Positions 7,725 to 15,000 of a DNA stretch of 16,041 bases are shown here, piece by piece. The notes under the pieces are model-generated. The model worked only from the letters and a program-made list of their open reading frames with translations, was not told the origin of the DNA and did not search any database. Source of the stretch: Cytophagales bacterium. Lineage in GTDB: Bacteria; Bacteroidota; Bacteroidia; Cytophagales; Cyclobacteriaceae. How positions within the stretch are numbered: the stretch's first letter is position 1; each line of letters opens with the position of its first letter. A program made the position numbers and the translations under genes. Where the stretch lies: NCBI GenBank assembly GCA_027317105.1, contig DAHVFH010000165.1, positions 1 through 16,041 of the forward strand, written 5' to 3'.

Positions 7725-7755
7725 GGGGTAAAAAATATCTTCGAAAAATAACCCC
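7725..7755 (-). other. Hairpin in the leader of the Cas6-like gene
   Basis: GGGGT (7725-7729) and ACCCC (7751-7755) pair as a 5-bp GC-rich stem just upstream of the GTG start. The interior is almost only A/T on both sides and could extend the pairing imperfectly around a TTCGAA centre. On minus the stem ends 15 nt before the start codon. It may affect translation. Binding by the Cas6-like protein itself is speculation. Confidence 0.3.
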
Positions 7756-7812
7756 GCCTAAAAATTTTAATTGAGCGGAAAGCTAAGGTACTAAAAATCA
7801 ACGAAATTGCGC

Positions 7813-7857
7813 TTCAACGTGTAAGGAATCTTCTGATTCTGTAAGTTAAACGTTGAA
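7813..7857 (-). other. Nested inverted repeat over the ychF stop codon
   Basis: TTCAACGT (7813-7820) and ACGTTGAA (7850-7857) are perfect 8-bp reverse complements. Inside them GAATC and GATTC (7827-7840) form a second 5-bp stem with a 4-nt loop. The structure spans the last codons of ychF. On minus, a T5 run appears only about 14 nt beyond, so it is not a textbook terminator but may be a 3'-end processing or termination structure. Confidence 0.3.
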
Positions 7858-8943
7858 CCGAAAGTGCATCACGTCACCATCTTCCACCACATATTCCTTT
7901 CCTTCCACCGCCAATTTTCCTGCTTCCTTGCAGCCCAATTCTGTCTTATATTTCTGATAATCCTGGATCTTAATTACTTCTGCACGAATGAAACCCTTTT
8001 CAAAATCTGTGTGTATAACCCCTGCTGCCTGTGGGGCTTTCCATCCGCGGTGAATCGTCCAGGCGCGAACTTCTTTCTCTCCCGCGGTGAAATAGGTGAT
8101 CAGATTCAATAAATGATAGGCCGCATGAACCAGCCGGTTTAGACCGGATTCTCTTAAACCATATTCTTCCAAGAAAACCTGACGATCTGGTTCATTATCC
8201 AGTTCAGCTATTTGGGCTTCAATGGCAGCACATACCATCACCACCTCCGCTCCTTCATCTTTTACCAGATCCTTTAATGCCTCTACAAATTTATTTCCGG
8301 TGTGAATGGATTTTTCGTCTACGTTGGCCACATAGATTACGGGTTTATCGGTGAGCAATTGAATGTCTTCAATCGCTTTGCGGTCGTCCGCCTCCGTGGA
8401 AATCGCACGGGCATTTTTACCTGCCAGCAGAGCCTCCTTAAATTTAAGTAGCGTAGCCAATTCCTTTTTAGCCTTTAGGTCACCGCTTTTAGCGGATCGC
8501 TCCACTTTACTGATTTTTTTCTCAACCGAATCAAGATCCTTCAATTGCAGTTCCGTATCGATAATCTCCTTGTCGGAAATTGGATCAACTTTTCCACCCA
8601 CATGGATGATATTGTCATTTTCAAAGCAGCGCACCACATGGGCGATGGCATCCACTTCTCGAATATTAGCCAAAAATTGGTTGCCCAACCCTTCTCCCTT
8701 GCTCGCGCCTTTCACCAAGCCAGCAATGTCCACAAATTCAAAAGTAGTAGGAAGTATTTTTTGTGGGTTTACCAGTCCTTCCAATATTTTTAGACGTGCA
8801 TCAGGAACAGAAATAACGCCTACATTGGGCTCAATCGTGCAAAATGGAAAATTTGCTGCCTCGGCTTTATTATTTGAAATAGCATTAAAAAGAGTTGATT
8901 TACCTACGTTGGGCAGACCTACGATACCACACTTTAAACTCAT
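7846..8943 (-). CDS. ychF: Redox-regulated P-loop ATPase YchF (Obg/OLA1 family)
   Basis: The product is a full-length 365-residue YchF (E. coli 363). Walker A is GLPNVGKS at 9-16, G3 is DIAG at 72-75, and the nucleotide-specificity motif is NVDE at 207-210. The NxxE form, instead of NKxD, is the family's reason for preferring ATP over GTP. His114 sits in DNIIHV at the position where the family replaces the catalytic Gln. A coiled-coil arm follows at about 130-200, and a TGS domain closes the protein (about 280-363, YFTAGEKEVRAWTIHRGWKA). The cytosolic protein associates with ribosomes and has been linked to stress responses. The ATG at 8943 is supported by MSLKCGIVG at the expected N-terminus and by a promoter -7 box 22 nt upstream. 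It is separated from the Cas6-like gene by 136 bp and has no obvious functional link to it. Confidence 0.98.
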   Translation of the reverse strand: MSLKCGIVGLPNVGKSTLFNAISNNKAEAANFPFCTIEPNVGVISVPDARLKILEGLVNPQKILPTTFEFVDIAGLVKGASKGEGLGNQFLANIREVDAIAHVVRCFENDNIIHVGGKVDPISDKEIIDTELQLKDLDSVEKKISKVERSAKSGDLKAKKELATLLKFKEALLAGKNARAISTEADDRKAIEDIQLLTDKPVIYVANVDEKSIHTGNKFVEALKDLVKDEGAEVVMVCAAIEAQIAELDNEPDRQVFLEEYGLRESGLNRLVHAAYHLLNLITYFTAGEKEVRAWTIHRGWKAPQAAGVIHTDFEKGFIRAEVIKIQDYQKYKTELGCKEAGKLAVEGKEYVVEDGDVMHFRFNV

Positions 8944-8965
8944 GAATTATCATTATTTTGAGGCG

Positions 8966-8973
8966 CAAAGATA
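8966..8973 (-). promoter_or_regulatory. Bacteroidota -7 promoter element for ychF
   Basis: On minus the element reads TATCTTTG, an exact TAnnTTTG match, and ends 22 nt before the ychF ATG. The upstream position expected for TTTG shows only a T-rich TTTTAC at about 20 nt. Transcription would start near 8959, immediately after the DUF3276 terminator, giving ychF its own short leader. Confidence 0.5.
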
Positions 8974-8995
8974 AGGGGTTTGTTCAACTTCTGGT

Positions 8996-9025
8996 AAAAG
9001 AAAAATCCCGCTATATAGCGGGATT
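8996..9025 (-). terminator. Strong intrinsic terminator of the DUF3276 gene
   Basis: On minus, AATCCCGC and GCGGGATT form a perfect 8-bp stem (9004-9025) with loop TATATA, followed directly by TTTTTCTTTT. It lies 32 bp after the DUF3276 stop and just before the ychF promoter, so it insulates ychF. The stem is also symmetric on plus but lacks a T-run there. Confidence 0.88.
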
Positions 9026-9057
9026 AATCAGGTTAGGTATAGGTAAAGTAAAAATTG

Positions 9058-9432
9058 TTAGTCCCAACGAAGCTCATTGTCATGAGCAGGTTTTACCACA
9101 TTTGCTTCCGCATCAACTACCACTTCTTTTTCCTCATGCCGGTGTTCGAATGAAGAAAAATCCACGCCAGGCATAAGTTCGTCTTTCACATGGTTGATCG
9201 TATTATTCAATGCCTCCATGAACTTATTAAAATCTTCTTTGTAGAGGAAAATTTTATGCTTTTCGTAGGTAAACCCCTCGTTGTCTTTATTGAATCGCTT
9301 TTTGCTTTCGGTGATGGTAACATAAAAGTCATTCGCTCGGGTAGCTTTTACATCGAAGAAATAAGTGCGTTTTCCTGCCTTCACTCTTTCAGAAAAGATC
9401 TCCTCTCTTCCATTGTTATTGTTCTCTTCCAC
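9058..9432 (-). CDS. DUF3276 PUR-domain nucleic-acid-binding protein
   Basis: This is a 124-residue protein from the GTG at 9432; the longest frame opens at an ATG at 9507. The DUF3276 core is unmistakable: EEIFSERVKAGKRTYFFDVK, then ITESKKRF, then a KHKIFLYKEDFNKFMEAL segment. The family has the PUR (Pur-alpha-like) fold; the Borrelia member Bpur binds DNA and RNA. I prefer the GTG because homologues start with a short Met-Glu-Glu stretch, matching VEENNNNGREE, and because a promoter matching TTTG-N19-TAnnTTTG lies inside the longer frame, so an mRNA from it would not contain the ATG. The C-terminal 35 residues are acidic and probably flexible. A strong terminator follows. It shares a divergent promoter region with the DUF58 gene. 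Confidence 0.9.
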   Translation of the reverse strand: MEENNNNGREEIFSERVKAGKRTYFFDVKATRANDFYVTITESKKRFNKDNEGFTYEKHKIFLYKEDFNKFMEALNNTINHVKDELMPGVDFSSFEHRHEEKEVVVDAEANVVKPAHDNELRWD

Positions 9433-9465
9433 GGTTCTTTCGGTTTGGTTTGTACTTAGGTCTGC

Positions 9466-9496
9466 CGAAGGTACTATTTTAATCTTTTTTTGCAAA
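9466..9496 (-). promoter_or_regulatory. Bacteroidota promoter for the DUF3276 gene
   Basis: On minus, TTTG (9493-9496) is followed after 19 nt by TACCTTCG (9466-9473), one mismatch from TAnnTTTG. The 19-nt spacing is the canonical value. Transcription would start near 9459, about 27 nt before the GTG start at 9432. Confidence 0.5.
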
Positions 9497-9570
9497 CGAA
9501 GCTTCAAGAAAAACCACTCGTAAACAGTTTTACCATAATAAAACCCATTCTTTTTTCCATTTTTGCCTCT

Positions 9571-10476
9571 ATGACTGCAATAAACTTTGAAGAGGTGAGG
9601 CGAGCCGGAGGGTTAGAATTACTGGCCAGGCAGATGGTAGAGGGCTTTATTACCGGTCTCCACAAGTCCCCGTACCATGGATTTTCAGTTGAATTTGCCG
9701 AACACCGCTTATACAATGAAGGCCAAAGTATTCGCCATATCGACTGGAAAGTTTTTGCACGTACCGACCGTTTATTTACTAAACAGTATGAAGAGGAGAC
9801 AAATTTACGGTGCCTAATTGCCCTGGATTGTTCGCCTTCTATGTACTATCCAAAGCCGGGAAACGATAAAATTCGATTTAGCATCTACTCCACTGCTGCT
9901 TTGGCTCATTTGCTCAGCCATCAAAGAGATGCCATTGGTCTGGCCCTTTTTTCGGATGGCTTAGATGAGCTGACTTCAATAAAATCTACTCCTGCTCACC
10001 TAAACAAGCTTTATAAGCTACTGGATCAAAAATTAAATGCGCCACCATCGCTCAGGCCAACGCGAATTTCGGAGGTTCTTCATACACTGGCAGAAAAAAT
10101 CCATAAACGGTCTTTGGTGATAATCTTTAGCGATATGTTTGAAGGTGAAAATCATGATGAAATTTTCAAAGCCCTTCAACATTTAAAACACAACAAGCAT
10201 GAGGTATTACTCTTTCACATCACGGACCACAATACCGAGCTTGCTTTTAATTTTGAAGAGCGGCCTTACGAGTTCGTTGATTTGGAGAGTGGAGAAAAAC
10301 TAAAATTAAACCCTGTCGAGGTCAAAGATAAATTTATTAAGGAGTTAAATTTGGTGCACACCGAACTCAAAATGAAATGCAATCAGTTGAAGATTGATTT
10401 TATTTCTGCCAATTCTCAAAAGGATTATTTTGAGGTACTTCAAGCTTATTTGATCAAGAGAGCAAAAATGAGGTAA
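9571..10476 (+). CDS. DUF58 protein with vWA-like domain
   Basis: The product is 301 residues from the ATG at 9571, which begins MTAINFEEVRRAGGLELLAR as in DUF58 homologues. The longer frame from 9490 adds residues that overlap the divergent DUF3276 promoter. DUF58 hallmarks are the IRHIDWKVFARTD block (about 55-66), followed by the acidic KQYEEETN stretch and a vWA-type metal-site motif D-C-S-P-S (86-90). No transmembrane segment is seen, so this is the soluble form. Such proteins usually work with MoxR-type AAA+ ATPases and are often encoded with BatA/BatB proteins. Neither is adjacent here, so the partner may lie elsewhere. The exact function is unknown. It converges on the ferredoxin gene with 78 bp between stops; that gap shows no clear terminator. 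Confidence 0.9.
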   Translation: MTAINFEEVRRAGGLELLARQMVEGFITGLHKSPYHGFSVEFAEHRLYNEGQSIRHIDWKVFARTDRLFTKQYEEETNLRCLIALDCSPSMYYPKPGNDKIRFSIYSTAALAHLLSHQRDAIGLALFSDGLDELTSIKSTPAHLNKLYKLLDQKLNAPPSLRPTRISEVLHTLAEKIHKRSLVIIFSDMFEGENHDEIFKALQHLKHNKHEVLLFHITDHNTELAFNFEERPYEFVDLESGEKLKLNPVEVKDKFIKELNLVHTELKMKCNQLKIDFISANSQKDYFEVLQAYLIKRAKMR

Positions 10477-10554
10477 ATGGATGTAAAATTTTTGAAATAC
10501 AAGCGGGTTTGTTAAGCCTAAGGAATCATTATTTAACTCTGCCCTCACTAACCT

Positions 10555-10914
10555 TTAAGCCTGCAATTCTTCATTGTGTAAATACGATTTCCTGGCCATC
10601 AGCACATCTTTTGACTCCACATGATCGGGGTCAGGCACACAGCAATCTACCGGACAAACAGCGGCACATTGAGGTTCTTCATGAAAGCCTGTGCACTCGG
10701 TACACTTACCGGAAACAATATAGTAGAACTCGTCAGAGACTGGAGGCTGAAGTGCCTTCGCATCCGAAACGGATCCGTCTTCAGACTTTACTTCAGCTAG
10801 TTTCGTACCACCAGCCCAAGTCCACTCCCGGCCCCCTTCATAAATAGCCGTATTGGGGCATTCGGGTTCGCACGCCCCACAATTAATACATTCATCAGTG
10901 ATTTTAATGGCCAT
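10555..10914 (-). CDS. Two-cluster [4Fe-4S] ferredoxin (dicluster type)
   Basis: The product is 119 residues. The first cluster motif is C9-x2-C12-x2-C15-x3-C19-P. The second is C71-x2-C74-x8-C83-x3-C87-P, with further cysteines at 91 and 92. The CxxC-x8-C spacing of the second site resembles Allochromatium-type 8-Fe ferredoxins, which have very low potentials. A roughly 50-residue insertion (about 21-70, including GREWTWAGGTKLAEVKSEDG) separates the two sites and is longer than in small clostridial ferredoxins. It is a cytosolic electron carrier with unknown partners. Its promoter matches the Bacteroidota consensus. It is divergent from the acyl-CoA reductase gene across 89 bp. I recall this neighbourhood recurring in Bacteroidota, but could not check it. 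Confidence 0.93.
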   Translation of the reverse strand: MAIKITDECINCGACEPECPNTAIYEGGREWTWAGGTKLAEVKSEDGSVSDAKALQPPVSDEFYYIVSGKCTECTGFHEEPQCAAVCPVDCCVPDPDHVESKDVLMARKSYLHNEELQA

Positions 10915-10940
10915 GGCCTATGTTTTCTATAATTTCGCTG

Positions 10941-10972
10941 CAAAAATAAGGCACAACGACTTATCATACAAA
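10941..10972 (-). promoter_or_regulatory. Consensus Bacteroidota promoter for the ferredoxin gene
   Basis: On minus, TTTG (10969-10972) and TATTTTTG (10941-10948) match the -33 and -7 consensus exactly with a 20-nt spacer. The expected start of transcription is near 10934, leaving a leader of about 20 nt before the ATG at 10914. This is the clearest promoter in the window. Confidence 0.7.
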
Positions 10973-11003
10973 AACAAAGTCTAAGGCCAATGGTTCAAAA
11001 TTT

Positions 11004-12017
11004 ATGATACGCAAGGAAAGAATTAATGCTTTTGCTCTACTAGGACAAAAAATCAAGAACCTAACAAACGAGGAATTGACCGATTTGACTGATAAAGCAC
11101 GAAATGAAAATGGGTGGTTTACCCCTGAAAATGTCAACATGGCGCTCGTAGGCATTTCAAAGTTTTTAGATCAGGATACCATTGAAAAATGGCAAGCGAA
11201 GTATGACCAACAAGAAATAACTCCAAAAAAAGTCGGTGTGGCCATGGCAGGCAATATTCCTTTAGTTGGATTTCATGACCTGCTGTGTGTGGTTTTATCA
11301 GGAAATATTTTGATAGCAAAAGTGAGTTCACAAGATTCAGTATTAATGAATTTTATAAAAGACAAATTAATTGACACCAACCGCGGCTTTGCAGACCTAT
11401 TATATTTTGAAGAGCGACTAAATGGAGTAGAAGCGATGATTGCTACCGGAAGCGATAACACGTCTCGTTATTTCGAATATTATTTTAGAAATATACCCCA
11501 TATTATCCGGAAGAACAGATCTTCGTGCGCAGTGATTCTAGGAGAAGAAAAGGCGGAAGCGTTTTCAATTTTAGGTAAAGACGTTTTTAGTTATTTCGGC
11601 CTCGGCTGCCGTAATGTTTCAAAAATTTACGTTCCCGAAAAATTTGATTTCATCCCGCTTATTAAAAGCTGGGAGTCCTTTCAACCCCTTATCAATCATC
11701 ACAAGTTTGCTAACAACTACGACTATCAAAAATCAATTCTATTGGTAAACCAAACTCATTTTTATGATTCTGGTTTTTTTATGCTTACAGAAAATCAAAA
11801 TCTGGTCTCCCCTATCTCTACTGTATTTTACGAATATTACAAAGACCAGAATGATTTGAAATCAAAACTTAAAGCCCAAGCCGATAAGATTCAGTGCATC
11901 CTTTCTGCAAACGGATGGTACTCTGAAAGTATTCCCTTTGGCCAAGCCCAATACCCCAATGTCAACGATTATGCGGATGGGGTTGACACAATGGAGTTTT
12001 TAAATTCGATTGAATAG
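11004..12017 (+). CDS. LuxC-family acyl-CoA reductase
   Basis: The product is 337 residues with the LuxC/acyl-CoA reductase pattern: KKVGVAMAGNIPLVGFHDLL (about 76-94) and ILIAKVSSQDS (about 102-112) of the nucleotide-binding part. The motif FGLGCRNVSKI follows, whose Cys202 is the likely thioester-forming nucleophile of this aldehyde-dehydrogenase-like family. These enzymes reduce acyl-CoA or acyl-protein thioesters to aldehydes with NADPH. Bioluminescence LuxC has partners LuxD/E; none is here, so the physiological substrate in this organism is unknown. It is somewhat shorter than LuxC proper (about 480 residues), as expected for the Bacteroidota subgroup. It is divergent from the ferredoxin gene and converges on the giant surface-protein gene with only 7 bp between the stops. 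Confidence 0.88.
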   Translation: MIRKERINAFALLGQKIKNLTNEELTDLTDKARNENGWFTPENVNMALVGISKFLDQDTIEKWQAKYDQQEITPKKVGVAMAGNIPLVGFHDLLCVVLSGNILIAKVSSQDSVLMNFIKDKLIDTNRGFADLLYFEERLNGVEAMIATGSDNTSRYFEYYFRNIPHIIRKNRSSCAVILGEEKAEAFSILGKDVFSYFGLGCRNVSKIYVPEKFDFIPLIKSWESFQPLINHHKFANNYDYQKSILLVNQTHFYDSGFFMLTENQNLVSPISTVFYEYYKDQNDLKSKLKAQADKIQCILSANGWYSESIPFGQAQYPNVNDYADGVDTMEFLNSIE

Positions 12018-12024
12018 TAAGGAA

Positions 12025-15000
12025 TCAATAGTTAGGGTGTAGGATTTCAACCCATCCCGTATAGGACTTGCCCCCAGAATTCAGCCTGTAATAATAAATT
12101 CCATCTGCCTCTGAGCCACCATTCCACCAGTTATTTTCAAAACCATAACTGTCATTTTGATAGACTTGTTTACCCCATCGATTGGTAATCACTATGCTAG
12201 CCTGATTGGCGGATCCAGTGGGTAAATTGACCACCTCAAAGGCATCATTCTTGCCATCACCATTTGGTGTAAAAATATTAGGGATAAAAATTCCGGCAGC
12301 CGTATTTAAGTTAATATTATAAGTCTTCGTGCAACCAAGGGTATCCCGTATGGACAATCGGTAATCCCCTGGGTAGAGCTTCATTGCATTCAATTCAATG
12401 ATTTGGTTCTGATTATTTCTTGGCACATTTACCCACACGGAATCAAAAGCATTAGGATTCTTCTGCCCCTGGATGAAAGGTGTGATCAACTGGAGCATCA
12501 ACTGGTAGGGCTGTTCCTGGCTTTCTTTTAGGCCAATCAGCATAGCGCCACTAGGCACATTTGGCAATGAAAAATCCTTGTTAACAAATAATGTATCTAA
12601 CGCAGCCGTTGGACCGGTAATCGTATACGTCTTGAATGATGATGAAATCGGTGCTGCGCAGCCAGACGAGGCCGACTGATCCTGGAAAAGATGAATTTGA
12701 TAGCTTCCACTCACTAAGTTTGAAATAATTACGGTATCCAATGCTTGAAGTTGTGTGATCGTGCCGCTTTGAGCAATGTTGCCTTGACTAATTACCTCGT
12801 AGCTATAATCAATGGAAGGTGATCCTTTAATTCCATAAATATCCACAACACCTTTTGCCTCAAAACAAATAAAGTTCTTTGAAATAAAATTGAAGTTAAC
12901 CGCCACCGGTCCGCCACCAATAGTGACCAACGTCCGCGTTGGACATAATGCCCCTACGGGTTGAGCCACCACATAATAGTTCCCTTGTGATAGACTGTCG
13001 AATGTTACCGGAGTACTTCCCGCGGAAACAACAGTTTGAAAAACACTAGGAAGATTCACCAAACTTGTAGTAATACCAATACTAAAAGTCCCAGACGAGG
13101 TTATCGTAGCAATGACGCTGCCATCATTTCCACTCCCTGTACAAGTGGGAGCATTTACCAAGGTAGTAAAGTTAACAAGGCCTGGGAAGGTGACTATTAG
13201 GTTAAAATATTTTGAACATCCATTTGCATCGATCACGGTAAACTTGTGCGATCCTCCCGAAAGCCCTGAAAAGGTGCTGTCAGAGGGCATCACTTGAGAG
13301 ATACTATCTAAGCGATAGGTATACGGGCCAGTTCCGCCAGAAATCTTGGAGGCTTTAATGCTCCCGTCATTATTACTGCATGAGGCATTCGTGATTTTGA
13401 ATGTTGAAGTGATGTCGGCAACAGCATTGTTGATCGTTACCATAACTTGTGCAGGACAAAGATCGGCTGAATTATTCCGAACTAATATTGCGTAAGGCGA
13501 GGCAGCCGGCATCAAGTTGTTAATGGTTACGGGCGAAGTAAATGATACCCAGGTGGTGCCGGCATCCAGAGAATATTGGTAGGGGGAAGTTCCTCCTGAA
13601 GTTACTGTTACTGTTGCCTGACCTACGGCTTGGTTATAGCAGGTTGCATCCACAAAACCAGAAGCCGTGGCTTGCACATTGGTTTGAATGGGCAAACTAT
13701 AAGGCAATGAACAAGTATTTCCTGCAGCGTCTTGAATGGTATATTGATAAGTAAGCGATGGAGAAAGATTGATGAAAGTGAAAGGCCCCCCACCTGCCAA
13801 CGCCTGACTAAAGCTTTGGGAGGGATCGGAAAGTGTAGCTATGTAATTGGGCGATCCTCCACTGACATTAATGGTAATAGTTCCATCATCATGAGCCGAG
13901 CAAGTGGGACGAGTGTCGGTGGCAACAATTGTAAAAACGCCACAGTTAGTTCCACCACAACTACCCGGCTTGCTAATGTTAATAGCAATAGGCGTTGATA
14001 AACATCCGTTATTGTCTTTTACAACCAATGTGAAGGTAGCCACCGAAAGACTCGAAAAGGAAGTCCCTGCTTGGAAAGTAGACCCATTATCGATAGAATA
14101 CATATATGGCGCAGAGCCTCCACTCACACTATTCACCACGATAGAACCATCATTAGCTGCACAAGTTGCATCGTTCTTGGTAAAGTTTGGTAAAATAGAA
14201 ACGGAATTATTTATCGTCACAGAAACTGGGGTAGATAAGCAACCAACATTGTCTTTTACGATCACACTATAAGTATTAGCAGCTAGATTATTTAGCACAT
14301 TTGACGCTTGATAAGTTAATCCACCATCACTTGAATATGCATAGGTTGGATTTCCTCCCGTAACAGTAGCTACCGTTATTGAACCATCGCTATTTCCTCC
14401 ACAGGTTGCATCAACTTTAGAAGTTGTAATGGTTATTGTTGACCCAGCATTCACAATGATTGAAGATGCAGCTGAGGTACATCCGTTATTGTCCTTTACA
14501 ACAACTTGGTACGTATTTGGCGCTAGTCCCGAAAAAGAAGTTCCAGCCTGAAATGTTACACCATTATCATCCGAATAGGTGTACGGGCCTGTGCCACCAC
14601 TTACTGCACTTACTGTAATTGTTCCATCATTGAGACCCGAACAAGTTGCGTCAGTGTGGTTCAACGTGGTAATGGAAATAGTAGTGTTACTTCCAACAAC
14701 TGCTGCGCTTACAGCCGAAGAACACCCATTAGCGTCTTTGATGATAATGTTGTAGGAGGCCGGAGCTAGATTTGAAAAAGTGGACAATGCCTGAAAAGTG
14801 GTACCATTATCATTAGAATAAGTATAAGGTCCAGATCCACCAGTTTCATTTGTTATCACAATTGAGCCATCATTAATTCCTGCACAAGAAGCATTCGCTG
14901 GTGTGGCTGTAAAAGTAATGGTAGTATTAGATCCAACAGAAACAGTAGCTGCAGGTGATTGACATCCATTAGCATCTTTTGTAATAACCTGATAGTTATT

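Noticed and set aside
8363..8974. 203-codon open frame on plus
   Set aside because: It is antisense to the well-supported ychF gene, with no recognisable protein features.
9004..9025. Terminator acting on plus-strand transcription
   Set aside because: The stem is symmetric, but the T-run is present only on the minus strand and no plus-strand gene ends upstream.
9490..9570. N-terminal extension of the DUF58 gene to 9490
   Set aside because: It overlaps the DUF3276 promoter on the other strand, and the ATG at 9571 matches the normal family start.
10477..10515. 12-codon ORF directly after the DUF58 stop (MDVKFLKYKRVC)
   Set aside because: It is too short and has no supporting context; it lies in a convergent spacer with no other signals.
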